Shown here: in pieces, positions 25,224 to 34,570 of the stretch | Layout: every line of letters starts with the position of its first letter | How positions within the stretch are numbered: position 1 is the stretch's first letter | Made by a program: the position numbers and the translations under genes | The notes under the pieces: model-generated | Databases searched by the model: none | The model's input: only the letters and a program-made list of their open reading frames with translations | What the model was told of the DNA's origin: nothing | NCBI GenBank assembly: GCA_905215105.1 | Contig: CAJMOI010000001.1 | Span: 1 to 54,194 of the forward strand | Direction of reading: 5' to 3' | DNA from: an uncultured bacterium | GTDB lineage: Bacteria > Bacillota > Clostridia > Oscillospirales > Acutalibacteraceae | Length of the DNA stretch: 54,194 nt

Positions 25224-27785
25224 ATGGATGAAATGCGAGAAGATCTGCAGGAGCAGCAGGAAAATCATATTATACCGGTGGATCTGGAAAAGGAAATGAA
25301 GGACTCCTTCCTGGCCTATTCCATGTCCGTCATTATTTCCCGCGCTCTGCCCGATGTGCGGGACGGACTCAAGCCGGTGCACAGAAGAATCCTGTACACC
25401 ATGTACGAGAATACCCTGTGGCCGGAAAAGGCCTACCGCAAGTGCGCCGATACCGTCGGCGCCGTGCTGGGCCGGTACCATCCCCACGGTGACGCGTCGG
25501 TTTATGACGCGCTGGTGCGTCTGGCACAGGATTTTTCCATGCGGTATGTGCTGGTAGACGGTCACGGCAACTTCGGTTCCGTGGACGGCGACCCGCCTGC
25601 TGCCTATCGTTACACCGAGGCCCGTATGTGCAAGCTGTCGGTGGATATGCTGGGGGATATCGACAAGGATACGGTAGATTTCGGCCCCAACTATGACGAC
25701 CGGTTGAAGGAACCTCAGGTGTTGCCCTGCCACTTCCCCAACCTGCTGGTCAACGGTTCTACCGGTATCGCCGTGGGTATGGCCACCAATATTCCGCCCC
25801 ACAACATGGGAGAAGTCATCGACGGTATGTGCTGCCTGATCGACAACCCCGACGCCACCCTGGACGAGGTGATGGAATCCATCAAGGGGCCGGACTTCCC
25901 CACCGGCGGCATTATCATGGGCCGCACCGGTATCCGCGCTGCCTATGGCACCGGCCGGGGACGGATTACCGTCCGCGCCCGTGCGGAAATTGAGGAAGAG
26001 AAAAACGGCCGGTTCAAGATTGTGGTGACGGAAATCCCCTATCAGGTGAACAAAGCCCGCCTCATTGAGAGCATTGCCGACCTGGTGAAGGAAAAGCGTG
26101 TGGACGGCATTTCCAACGTGGAGGACCACTCCGACCGCAACGGTATGCACATCGTCATTGATGTGAAGCGGGATGCTTCTCCCCAGATTGTGCTGAACCA
26201 GCTGTACTCCTATACCCAGATGCAGACCACTTTCGGCGTCATCATGCTGGCCATTGTGGACGGCAAGCCCCGCACCCTGACGCTGATTGAAATGCTGAAG
26301 GAATATATCCGCTTCCAGGAAGAGGTTGTCACCCGCCGCACCCGTTTTGAGCTGCGGAAGGCACAGGAACGGGAACACATTCTGGAAGGCCTGAAAATCG
26401 CCGTGGACTTCATCGACGAGGTGATTTCCATTATTCGCACTTCCCCGGACCAGCCCACCGCAAAAGCCCGTCTGTGCGAGCGTTTCGGTCTGGATGACGT
26501 ACAGGCCCAGGCAATTGTCCAGATGCGTCTGGGACAGCTCACCGGTCTGGAGCGCCAGAAAATCGAGGACGAGTTGGAAGCCCTGAAGGTGAAAATCGCC
26601 GATTATCTGGACATTCTGGCCCACGAAGAGCGGATTCTGGCCATTGTCAAGGAAGAAGCCCTGACCATGAAGAAGAAATACGCCGATGAGCGCCGCACCG
26701 AGATTGCAGCCATCAGCGGCGAAGTGGATATTGAAGACCTGATTCCCAACGAGGAATGTGTCCTGACCCTGACGGAAGCCGGATATGTAAAGCGCCAGAA
26801 AATGGACACTTACCGGACCCAGCGCCGCGGCGGCCGTGGAATCAGCGGCATGACCCGCCGGGAAGAGGACGTGGCCACCGAAATGTTTGTCCTCAACAAC
26901 CACGACTATGTGATGTACTTTACCAATCTGGGACGGGTGTACCGGCTGAAAGCCTATGAAGTGCCGGAGGGTTCCCGTACCAGCAAGGGAATGAATATTG
27001 CCAACCTGCTGCCCCTGTCCGCCGATGAAAAGGTCACCTCCATGATTCGTGTCCAGAGCATGGAAGAGGACAAATATCTGGTCATGGTTACCCGCAGCGG
27101 TATCATCAAGCGTACCAGCCTCAGCGCATTCAACACCGCCAGAAAGGGCGGCGTCATCGCCATTGATCTGGATGAAGGTGATGCTTTGAGCTGGGTGCGG
27201 CTGACCAGCGGCAACGACGAGCTGCTGGCCGCTACCCGCAAGGGTATGGCCATCCGCTTCAACGAAAGCGACGTCCGCGCCATGGGCCGTACCGCAAGAG
27301 GCGTGAAGGCCATCACCCTCAATGAGGGCGACTGTGTGGTGGGTATGTCCATCCTGCGGGAAAACGGACTGGTGCTCACCGTTTCCGAAACCGGTTATGG
27401 CCGTCTCTCCCCCATTTCCGATTACCGTCTGCAAAGCCGCGGCGGCAAGGGCCTGATTAACTATCATGTGGAGAAATACGGCGATGTGGCCGCCATCAAG
27501 GTGGTGGATCTGGATGATGACATTATCCTGATCTCTGCCGACGGCATCATCATCCGCATTCAGGCCAGCTCCATCCGCATCTGTGCCCGTCCCAGCAAGG
27601 GTGTCCGCGTCATGAAGATCACCGGCGAGAACAACAAGGTGGTGACGCTGGCCCGTACGCCTCACGAAGACGACGAGGAGGACGAAGCGGAAGCCGTGGA
27701 AGAAGCAGAAGAAGGAGTAGAAACATCCGAAAGCGTTGACGGCTCTACAGAGAGCGTTTCCGGAGAAGAAGCCGTACAGGAATAA
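25224..27785 (+). CDS. gyrA: DNA gyrase subunit A
   Basis: An 853-residue gyrase subunit that cuts and reseals the G segment. Catalytic Tyr130 lies in AAYRYTEARM. The QRRGGRG GyrA-box, which allows DNA wrapping and thus negative supercoiling, begins the C-terminal beta-pinwheel at about residue 530. The last 40 residues are strongly acidic. In the quinolone region the sequence is HPHGDASVYD, so the position equivalent to E. coli Ser83 is Ala91, while the Asp87 equivalent is kept. The start codon directly follows the stop of the preceding membrane gene. Confidence 0.98.
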   Translation: MDEMREDLQEQQENHIIPVDLEKEMKDSFLAYSMSVIISRALPDVRDGLKPVHRRILYTMYENTLWPEKAYRKCADTVGAVLGRYHPHGDASVYDALVRLAQDFSMRYVLVDGHGNFGSVDGDPPAAYRYTEARMCKLSVDMLGDIDKDTVDFGPNYDDRLKEPQVLPCHFPNLLVNGSTGIAVGMATNIPPHNMGEVIDGMCCLIDNPDATLDEVMESIKGPDFPTGGIIMGRTGIRAAYGTGRGRITVRARAEIEEEKNGRFKIVVTEIPYQVNKARLIESIADLVKEKRVDGISNVEDHSDRNGMHIVIDVKRDASPQIVLNQLYSYTQMQTTFGVIMLAIVDGKPRTLTLIEMLKEYIRFQEEVVTRRTRFELRKAQEREHILEGLKIAVDFIDEVISIIRTSPDQPTAKARLCERFGLDDVQAQAIVQMRLGQLTGLERQKIEDELEALKVKIADYLDILAHEERILAIVKEEALTMKKKYADERRTEIAAISGEVDIEDLIPNEECVLTLTEAGYVKRQKMDTYRTQRRGGRGISGMTRREEDVATEMFVLNNHDYVMYFTNLGRVYRLKAYEVPEGSRTSKGMNIANLLPLSADEKVTSMIRVQSMEEDKYLVMVTRSGIIKRTSLSAFNTARKGGVIAIDLDEGDALSWVRLTSGNDELLAATRKGMAIRFNESDVRAMGRTARGVKAITLNEGDCVVGMSILRENGLVLTVSETGYGRLSPISDYRLQSRGGKGLINYHVEKYGDVAAIKVVDLDDDIILISADGIIIRIQASSIRICARPSKGVRVMKITGENNKVVTLARTPHEDDEEDEAEAVEEAEEGVETSESVDGSTESVSGEEAVQE

Positions 27786-27806
27786 TCGATCTGGAGGCGC
27801 AGTCTT

Positions 27807-29009
27807 TTGAATTCGCGAAAAAAACAGCTGGCCGCGGCGGCAGTTGCCGTGGCAGCTGTCTGTCTCAGTATCATTTTTGTGTGGATGTTCGGTAGCCTTG
27901 AGCAGCAGAAAACTCCGCCGGAACCGACCCCTTCCCCTGTTGTGGAAGTAACACCGGCGCCAACTGCGGTACCTTCTCCAAAAGTGACGGAGTCGCCCAC
28001 ACCTTCCCCCAGTCCCAGCCTTTCTCCGTCTCCCACTCCCACCCCGGAACCCACACAGGAGCCGGTGTATGAGCCGGAAACGGACCCGGAGATTCTGGAA
28101 ATGTATCAACAGAATACGCAGGAAAAAGAAGAGCTGGAAGCCCAGAAAAAACCCGCCGAAACCATGACGGAAGAGGACCGTGAGGAAGCGGAAAAGCCCA
28201 AACAGACCCCAAAACCCGGTTCCACCCCGAAACCGGCCAAGTCTGTGTGGCTGTCCGATGTGCCCATGATCGACCAGCGGAAGAATTACCCCACGGGCTG
28301 TGAAAGCGTCAGCACGGTTATGGCCTGTCAGTATGCGGGGATTTCCATTACGCCGGATACGTTCATTGACCGTTATCTGCCCCGGGCGTCCTTTACCTAT
28401 GAGAACGGAAAGGCGATTGGCTATCATCCCAATGATTATTTCATGGGAAATCCCTATACCAACAACGGGTTCGGCTGTTACGCTCCCTGTATTGAAAAGG
28501 CGGTCAATAAATTTCTCCCCGCCGGATATACTATGGTCAACACCACCGGAAAGAGCCTTTCTTCCCTGTGCAAAACCTATCTGGACAAGGGAATTCCCGT
28601 GGTGGCCTGGGCAACGATGTACATGGTGGCTCCGGGAAAAGGAGCTTCCTGGATTCTGCGGGATTCGGGCAAAACCTATCAGTGGAAGTCCCACGAGCAT
28701 TGTCTGGTGCTTACCGGATATGACAGCCGGTATTACTTCTTCAACGATCCCCTTCAGGGAAAGGTGAAGTATGAAAAATCTCTGGTGGAAACCCGGTATC
28801 AGCAGATGGGAAGTCAGTCGCTGGTGATTTATCAGGACCCGGAGTCTGTACCGACGCCCAGTCCTACACCGACACCTTCTCCTACGCCCACTCCCACACC
28901 ATCGCCAAGTCCAACCCCTTCCCCCACCTCGTCTCCGGAGCAGTCTCCGTCCCCGACGCCGGTGGAAAGCGGACGGGAGGAAGAAAGCGGCGTTTCGACC
29001 CAATCCTGA
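27807..29009 (+). CDS. Membrane-anchored C39-like cysteine peptidase with Pro-rich arms
   Basis: A 400-residue surface protein starting at a TTG behind GGAGG. Residues 7-28 are a hydrophobic anchor or signal peptide. Residues 35-85 and about 346-385 are Thr-Pro-Ser-Pro repeats typical of wall-spanning linkers. A charged helix lies between. Residues 147-335 are a C39_2-type papain-like domain with Cys165 in YPTGCESVSTVMA, His298 in HEHCLVLTGYD and Asp314 in FFNDPLQG. The target is unknown: cell-wall or secreted-peptide processing is plausible. It follows gyrA by 21 bp and ends in a strong terminator. Confidence 0.85.
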   Translation: MNSRKKQLAAAAVAVAAVCLSIIFVWMFGSLEQQKTPPEPTPSPVVEVTPAPTAVPSPKVTESPTPSPSPSLSPSPTPTPEPTQEPVYEPETDPEILEMYQQNTQEKEELEAQKKPAETMTEEDREEAEKPKQTPKPGSTPKPAKSVWLSDVPMIDQRKNYPTGCESVSTVMACQYAGISITPDTFIDRYLPRASFTYENGKAIGYHPNDYFMGNPYTNNGFGCYAPCIEKAVNKFLPAGYTMVNTTGKSLSSLCKTYLDKGIPVVAWATMYMVAPGKGASWILRDSGKTYQWKSHEHCLVLTGYDSRYYFFNDPLQGKVKYEKSLVETRYQQMGSQSLVIYQDPESVPTPSPTPTPSPTPTPTPSPSPTPSPTSSPEQSPSPTPVESGREEESGVSTQS

Positions 29010-29017
29010 ACCTGTGA

Positions 29018-29052
29018 CCCCCTCTGTTTTCCCAGGAAGCAGAGGGGGTTTT
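29018..29052 (+). terminator. Terminator after the C39-like peptidase
   Basis: CCCCCTCTG (29018-29026) pairs with CAGAGGGGG (29040-29048) and is followed by TTTTG. It closes the gyrB-gyrA-peptidase transcript. Confidence 0.88.
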
Positions 29053-29080
29053 GACATGGGGAATGGCTTTCTGGTATAAT
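29051..29080 (+). promoter_or_regulatory. Promoter of the envelope-sugar cassette
   Basis: A perfect TTGACA (29051-29056), an 18-bp spacer and an extended TGGTATAAT (-10 at 29075-29080). A GC-rich hairpin (29122-29140) lies in the leader ahead of the first gene. Confidence 0.88.
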
Positions 29081-29174
29081 AAATAAAATATGCCCTTCTT
29101 TAGGAACTATCTGAAAAAAACGCTCCGGCCCCTCCGGAGCCAGGACCGAATCCAGAAAACAGGAGAGGTTTGCC

Positions 29175-29879
29175 ATGAATATTGCACTGATTATCGCAGG
29201 CGGAAGCGGCCAGCGGATGCACCAGCAGATTCCCAAACAGTTTATCAACGTCAACGACAAGCCCGTCATTGTCTATACCATGCAGGCGTTTCAGAAACAC
29301 CCGGATATCGACGCCATCTGCGTTGTCTGCATCCGGGGCTGGCACGATATTCTGAAAGCCTATGCCCGCCAGTTCGGCATTACCAAGCTCCGCTGGGTCA
29401 TCGAAGGCGGAGAAAACGGACAGGGCTCCATCCGCAACGGCGTGTATGAGCTGGAAAAGACCTTTGACCCGGAGGATATCATTCTGGTTCACGATGCCAT
29501 CCGTCCTATGGTGTCTCAGGACATTATTTCCGACTGCATTATCACCGCCCGGGAAAAGGGTTCTGCCATTTCCTGCGTGCCCTGCACCACAGCGGTGCTG
29601 GAACGGAATACCGAGGAATCCTCTCACAATGTGATTTCCCGGGATACTCTGGGCATGACCCAGACCCCCCAGGGCTTCCCCCTGAAAAAGCTCAGCTGGG
29701 CCCACCGGGAAGCGCTGGAACGGGGTATTACCAATTCGGTGGCCAGCTGTACCATGATGGTGGAGCTTGGAGAAACGGTCTATTTCTCCATCGGCTCCGA
29801 AACCAACGTGAAGCTGACCACACCGGCGGACCTGAAAATCTTCAAAGCCCTGCTGGCCATTGAAGAAAACCGGCTGTAA
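29175..29879 (+). CDS. IspD/TarI-family cytidylyltransferase
   Basis: A 234-residue nucleotidyltransferase with the Gly-rich loop IAGGSGQRM (7-15), PKQF (20-23) and VHDAIRPMVS. The family transfers CMP from CTP onto a sugar or polyol phosphate. Either 2-C-methylerythritol 4-phosphate (IspD) or ribitol 5-phosphate (TarI) would fit. The neighbours, an epimerase and a LicD-type phosphotransferase, favour a TarI-like role in making a CDP-polyol for surface polymers. Absence of other isoprenoid genes nearby agrees but does not prove it. It has a GGAGAGG site and leads a three-gene operon. Confidence 0.82.
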   Translation: MNIALIIAGGSGQRMHQQIPKQFINVNDKPVIVYTMQAFQKHPDIDAICVVCIRGWHDILKAYARQFGITKLRWVIEGGENGQGSIRNGVYELEKTFDPEDIILVHDAIRPMVSQDIISDCIITAREKGSAISCVPCTTAVLERNTEESSHNVISRDTLGMTQTPQGFPLKKLSWAHREALERGITNSVASCTMMVELGETVYFSIGSETNVKLTTPADLKIFKALLAIEENRL

Positions 29880-29895
29880 ACGGGAGGCGCGGACC

Positions 29896-30954
29896 ATGTA
29901 TTTTTCCAGTCCCTTGTATCAGGAAGACATCCGGCGGGCGGCCCGGGTCTCTTTTCTCCCCTGGGAAAGCCTTCAGGGGAAATCGGTGCTGATTACCGGC
30001 GCCACCGGGCTTATCGGTACCTGTCTTATCGATATCCTCATGGAGCGCAGCCGGCTTTGTCCGGAATCGCCCATTGAGATTTACGCCCTGGGCAGAAGCC
30101 GGGAGCGGCTGGAAGCCCGCTTTCCCGACTATCTGGACGACCCTCATTTTCATTTGCTGGTGCAGGACATCCGCAGCCCGCTGCCGGAATCGTTGTCCTT
30201 CACCTATATGATTAACGGCGCCAGCAATGCCCACCCGGCCGCCTATGCCCGGGACCCGGTGGGCACCATTTTCATCAATATCGAGGGGCTTCACTCCCTT
30301 CTTTCCCACGCAGCGAACCACGGAACCCGCCGGGTGCTGGAAGTGACCTCCATTGAAGTGTACGGCCAGAACCGGGGCGACGCGGAAGCCTTTACCGAGG
30401 ACTATTGCGGCGATCTGGACTGCAATACGGTTCGGGCCGGTTATCCGGAGAGCAAGCGGGTGTGCGAGGCCCTCTGTCAGGCCTATCGGGCACAGTACGG
30501 CCTTTCCGTGACCATTGCCCGGCCCAGCCGGGTGTATGGTCCCACCATGCTGGCAGAGGATAACAAGGCCATTGCCCAGTTCATCCACAATGTGGTGCAG
30601 GGCGAGGACATCGTATTGAAAAGCCACGGGAAACAGCGGTATTCCTACACCTATATGCTGGATGTGGCCACGGCTTTTCTGACGGTGCTGCTTTGCGGAA
30701 AAGACGGGGAAGCCTATAACGTAGCGGACGAGCACTCGGTGGTGACACTGGGCGGCCTTGCGAAAGTCATGGCCCGGGAAAACGGCTGTCAGGTGGTCTA
30801 TGACCTGTCGGCGGATACCGGCGCGGCGGGCTATTCCAACCTGCTCAACGGCGTCATGGATGCGGAAAAGCTCCGGGCGCTGGGCTGGCAGGCTATGGTT
30901 CCGCTGGAAGAGGGCGTGAAAAAGACCATCGGCATTCTGAAAGCGTCCCAATAA
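29896..30954 (+). CDS. NAD-dependent epimerase/dehydratase
   Basis: A 352-residue extended SDR enzyme. The Rossmann loop GATGLIG is at residues 35-41, the catalytic TS is at 151-152 and the YPESK (YxxxK) is at 183-187. It most likely acts on an NDP-sugar such as UDP-glucuronate or dTDP-hexose. The first 28 residues extend before the Rossmann strand, as in some dehydratases beside LicD genes. The ATG at 29896 has GGGAGG upstream; the frame from 29860 overlaps the preceding gene. It is 16 bp downstream of the cytidylyltransferase. Confidence 0.88.
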   Translation: MYFSSPLYQEDIRRAARVSFLPWESLQGKSVLITGATGLIGTCLIDILMERSRLCPESPIEIYALGRSRERLEARFPDYLDDPHFHLLVQDIRSPLPESLSFTYMINGASNAHPAAYARDPVGTIFINIEGLHSLLSHAANHGTRRVLEVTSIEVYGQNRGDAEAFTEDYCGDLDCNTVRAGYPESKRVCEALCQAYRAQYGLSVTIARPSRVYGPTMLAEDNKAIAQFIHNVVQGEDIVLKSHGKQRYSYTYMLDVATAFLTVLLCGKDGEAYNVADEHSVVTLGGLAKVMARENGCQVVYDLSADTGAAGYSNLLNGVMDAEKLRALGWQAMVPLEEGVKKTIGILKASQ

Positions 30955-31000
30955 AAAGCTGGCTGCCGGTGCAGCGCAAAAAGAAAGGAGCCCGTTTCGG

Positions 31001-32989
31001 ATGGAATACAATGAATGGATTCTCAGCACCTTTGTCAGCGTCAGCCGCAAGCTGGCGGCATTGGAGCTGGAAAAGCCGCTGGAAGCGGTCCGGGACGTGG
31101 TGTTTGTCTGTCCGGAACACCCGGCCGCCTGGCTGATGATGGGCGCCATGGCTCATTTCTGCAAAAAACACCCTGCTGTCACCCTTCATGTGGTGGCGGA
31201 ACAGGAAACCCCCTGGCCCGATTATCTGAAACAGGAAGCGTTCCGGTGGTGGGAGTCCCCCGACGAAATGGAGTCCGGCGGCGTGATGATGGCCCGAAAC
31301 CTGCTGGTGTACTATTTTGCCGACCTGCGTTCGGATAAATACCGGGACCCGGCACAGCAGCAGGCCAAAAAAGCCCATTTGCAGGGCTGTCTGGAACGGT
31401 TTACCCGTTCCCGGGACAATGTGTTTGTGCTGACCACTTTTGTGCCTCCGGTGGGGCCTTTGCCGGAAACCTGTACCGCTGCGGCGGAGCGGGAGCTTCA
31501 GGCTCTGTGGTCGGATGCGCCCGAGGGTTCCCGGGAGCGGCTGACGCTGGAACTGGAGGATATTTGCCGCCGTCATGTGGGAAAAAGCGCCGGAGACGGC
31601 CTTTTCGACATGGGCGATACCCGCGTGAAGGCGCTGCGGGTGGACTGCTGTTTCGGCCCGGGCATTTCCGGGGAGGACGGCTGTCCCGTGGTTCCCTGTG
31701 TCCGGGAAATGCTGGAACAGGGCCAGATGACCTTTGGCTGCAATGACCCGAGAACCTGGTTTTCCGCCGTTTATTCCGAGGATGCGGTGGTGTCCATGGT
31801 GCTGGCGGGCATCCGGGGAAAACGGGGAAATCTGTACCAGATCAGCTCCTTTGCCTGTACCCTGACGGAAATGAAAGCCGCTTTGCTGGAAGCCGCTTCC
31901 CATCGGGAAATTACGCCGGTGGCCGGGCCCAAGGAAGAAGCCCGGACGGTTTTCCGTGCCCTCAATGCCGGGAAATTTTCTCTGGTGTATTCGGAAAAGC
32001 GGGAACCGCTGCTCCATACAGATAAAAAAGAAGCCTTCCGAAACGCCTTCCGATGGTTGGAACAGGGGCCGCCCTTTGTGCCCCGGGACCCCATGGACGT
32101 GTACTGCGGCCGGATGGACCGGATTCGGGCGCTGGAACTGGAAGAGCTGGACGAAATCGACCGGATTTGCCGGGAAAACGGCATCCGGTATATTCTGGCG
32201 GGCGGCAGTATGCTGGGTGCCGTGCGCCACGGGGGATTTATCCCCTGGGACGATGATGTGGACATCGCCATGCTGCCCGAGGACTATGAAAAATTTCTCC
32301 GGGTCTGCCCCGGCCTGCTTTCACCGGACTATGTGTATCAGAACTACACCACAGACCGGGAAAGCCACTATATCCACGATAAAATCCGCATCCGGGATAC
32401 CTGGTTTTCCACCCGGTATTCCAGCCGCTACCGGATGGCCAACGGCGTGTATGTGGACGTGTTTGTGTACTATAAAACCAGCGACCGTCCCGCCATGCAG
32501 AAGCTCCACCTGCGGATGATTGAGATGGGACGGCTGCTGCTGTCTGCCCGGTGGGTCAAGCGGATGCCTCAGGGATTCAAGCGCCTGCCGGTGCGTCTGG
32601 CACTGCGGTGCATGAAGGTGATTCCCTTTTCCTGGTATCACCGGCTGTATGTGGGGATTCTCAACCTGTATCAGAAGCGGAATACCCACCACCGGATTGA
32701 CAGCGGGTTCAACCTGATGAAGTGCGGCGCTTTCCCCGCCGAATGGTTTGACGAAACCGTGGACAAGGAGTTCTGCGGCCGGAAATACCCCATTCCCGCC
32801 CGGTATGATGACTATCTCCGCCACTGGTATGGAGAGCATTATATGGAATGGCTGCCCATCTGCGACCGGACTTCCGTCCACGACGTGGTGCGGATTGATC
32901 TGGGCCGCCACCTGACAGAGGAAACGGAGTGTAAGCCCCTGTCCCCCAACGACCTGCGGGGCGAACTCTATGAAAAGCCCATGGATTGA
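31001..32989 (+). CDS. Fusion of a degenerate SDR-like region with a LicD phosphotransferase
   Basis: A 662-residue cytoplasmic protein. The C-terminal part from about residue 365 is a LicD domain with GGSMLGAVRHGGFIPWDDDV followed by DIAML (401-424), the metal and nucleotide site. LicD proteins move phosphocholine, ribitol phosphate or related groups onto glycans. The first 360 residues lack a Rossmann glycine loop, but residues 250-300 (TWFSAVYSEDAVVSMVLAG, GNLYQISS) look like the C-terminal half of an SDR epimerase. This suggests a dead or pseudo-enzyme module fused to LicD. It follows the epimerase by 46 bp and ends the cassette. Confidence 0.75.
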   Translation: MEYNEWILSTFVSVSRKLAALELEKPLEAVRDVVFVCPEHPAAWLMMGAMAHFCKKHPAVTLHVVAEQETPWPDYLKQEAFRWWESPDEMESGGVMMARNLLVYYFADLRSDKYRDPAQQQAKKAHLQGCLERFTRSRDNVFVLTTFVPPVGPLPETCTAAAERELQALWSDAPEGSRERLTLELEDICRRHVGKSAGDGLFDMGDTRVKALRVDCCFGPGISGEDGCPVVPCVREMLEQGQMTFGCNDPRTWFSAVYSEDAVVSMVLAGIRGKRGNLYQISSFACTLTEMKAALLEAASHREITPVAGPKEEARTVFRALNAGKFSLVYSEKREPLLHTDKKEAFRNAFRWLEQGPPFVPRDPMDVYCGRMDRIRALELEELDEIDRICRENGIRYILAGGSMLGAVRHGGFIPWDDDVDIAMLPEDYEKFLRVCPGLLSPDYVYQNYTTDRESHYIHDKIRIRDTWFSTRYSSRYRMANGVYVDVFVYYKTSDRPAMQKLHLRMIEMGRLLLSARWVKRMPQGFKRLPVRLALRCMKVIPFSWYHRLYVGILNLYQKRNTHHRIDSGFNLMKCGAFPAEWFDETVDKEFCGRKYPIPARYDDYLRHWYGEHYMEWLPICDRTSVHDVVRIDLGRHLTEETECKPLSPNDLRGELYEKPMD

Positions 32990-33006
32990 TAAAAGAAGCA
33001 AAAGGA

Positions 33007-33048
33007 AACGCCTGTCTTTTCCCAAAACGGGAAAGACAGGCGTTTTTT
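33007..33048 (+). terminator. Bidirectional terminator between the LicD fusion and cysS
   Basis: AACGCCTGTCTTT pairs with AAAGACAGGCGTT over about 16 bp, with TTTTTT on the plus strand. The minus strand after cysS can use the same stem but has a weaker tail. Confidence 0.88.
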
Positions 33049-33098
33049 GCATGAGGGGTTATTTTTAAAGGGGAAGCTCTATCGGAAAATACCGACCC

Positions 33099-34496
33099 TT
33101 ATTCCTCGATGTGCCACTTCACACCCTGAGGGGTATCCTCCAGCACCACATGGCGGGCTTTCAGCTCGTCGCGGATGGCGTCGGCGGTGGCCCAGTCACG
33201 GTTCTTTCTGGCCTGGGTGCGCTTTTCAATAAGGGCTTCAATTTCAGCGTCCAGAGAATTGTCCTTCTCTACATACAGCAGGCCCAGCACGTTGGCCAGC
33301 TCCATATACAGGTCCAGCGCCTTCTGGCACAGCTCTTTGGAGGAGTCGCCGTTCACGCTGGAGTTGATTTCTCTTGCCAGTCCAAACAGGGCGGCAAGGC
33401 CGTCGGCGGTGTTCAGGTCGTCGTCCATAGCTGCGATAAACTGGTCACGGTATTGGGTCATGCGGGCAAATACTTCTTCTTCGCCCTCTCTCTGGCCCTC
33501 TGCGGCGTTTTCCAGCAGGAAGCGAAGATTATCACGGCAGTTATAAAGACGCTCCAGAGAGGCCTTGCACTGCTCAATAATGTCCACGCTGTAGTTGATG
33601 GGCATCCGATAGTGGGAGGAAACCATCAGATAGCGGATGGGCTCATAGCCGTATTTTTCCGCCACATCCCGGACGGTGAAGAAGTTCCCCAGGGATTTGC
33701 TCATCTTCTTGTTGTCCACGTTGATATAGCCGTTGTGCATCCAGTACCGGGCAAAGGGGACGCCGTTGCAGCACTCGCTCTGGGCGATTTCGTTTTCGTG
33801 GTGGGGGAAAATCAAATCCTGCCCGCCGCAGTGCAGGTCAATGGTCTCGCCCAGATAGCGGCGCACCATGGCAGAGCACTCAATATGCCAGCCGGGACGG
33901 CCGTGGCCCCAGGGGGATTCCCAGTAGGGCTCGCCGGGCTTGGCAGCCTTCCAGACCGCGAAGTCCATGGGGTCTTCCTTCACGTCACCCACACTGATGC
34001 GGGCACCGGCCTGAAGCTCTTCCAACGGCTGATGGGACAGCTTGCCATACTCGCTGAACCTGTTGGTGCGGAAGTATACATCGCCGCCCACAGCATAGGC
34101 AAAGCCCTTTTCTTCCAGCTTGGAGATAATGGCGATGATCTCGTCGATGTTCTCGGTGGCCAACGGATGGATGGTAGCCGGGCGGACATTCAAACCGGCG
34201 GCGTCCTTTTTGTATTCCTCCATGTACCGGCGGGAAACGGTCAGGTAATCGCTGTTTTCCTCGTTGGCCTTGTTGATGATTTTGTCGTCGATGTCGGTGA
34301 AGTTCTGGACATAGGTGACTTTCATGCCCCGGTATTCCAGATAGCGGCGCAGTACGTCAAACACGCAGATGGGACGGGCGTTGCCGATGTGGATGTAGTT
34401 GTACACGGTGGGGCCGCAGGCGTAAATTTTCAGCTCGCCCGGCGTCATGGGCACAAGCTCTTCTTTTTGGCGTGACATGGTGTTGTAAATTCTCAT
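33099..34496 (-). CDS. cysS: Cysteinyl-tRNA synthetase
   Basis: A 465-residue class I synthetase. The zinc and ATP site starts YACGPTVYNYIHIGNARP (HIGH motif as HIGN), and KKMSKSLGN is the KMSKS loop. The metal ligands in SAMVRRYLGETIDLHCGGQD and HHENE are intact. The C-terminal DALR and tRNA-binding region is complete. It is downstream of cysE, and both are under the Cys T-box. Between the two lies a 250-bp repeat-filled spacer. Confidence 0.98.
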   Translation of the reverse strand: MRIYNTMSRQKEELVPMTPGELKIYACGPTVYNYIHIGNARPICVFDVLRRYLEYRGMKVTYVQNFTDIDDKIINKANEENSDYLTVSRRYMEEYKKDAAGLNVRPATIHPLATENIDEIIAIISKLEEKGFAYAVGGDVYFRTNRFSEYGKLSHQPLEELQAGARISVGDVKEDPMDFAVWKAAKPGEPYWESPWGHGRPGWHIECSAMVRRYLGETIDLHCGGQDLIFPHHENEIAQSECCNGVPFARYWMHNGYINVDNKKMSKSLGNFFTVRDVAEKYGYEPIRYLMVSSHYRMPINYSVDIIEQCKASLERLYNCRDNLRFLLENAAEGQREGEEEVFARMTQYRDQFIAAMDDDLNTADGLAALFGLAREINSSVNGDSSKELCQKALDLYMELANVLGLLYVEKDNSLDAEIEALIEKRTQARKNRDWATADAIRDELKARHVVLEDTPQGVKWHIEE

Positions 34497-34570
34497 GACG
34501 ATTCTCCTTTATGTGTAATTTGAACGTAGTCTGTTTTGTAATGGGAGGTAATATAGGGTTTGGTGATTTT
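34497..34570. other. Spacer upstream of cysS without recognised elements
   Basis: Apart from the GAATCGTC region that contains the cysS ribosome site, nothing identifiable is seen before the repeat block begins. Confidence 0.5.

Noticed and set aside
24570..29057. A 1495-codon open frame on the minus strand opposite gyrA and the C39 gene
   Set aside because: It mirrors the high-GC third positions of gyrA, has low-complexity composition and no homology pattern or ribosome site.
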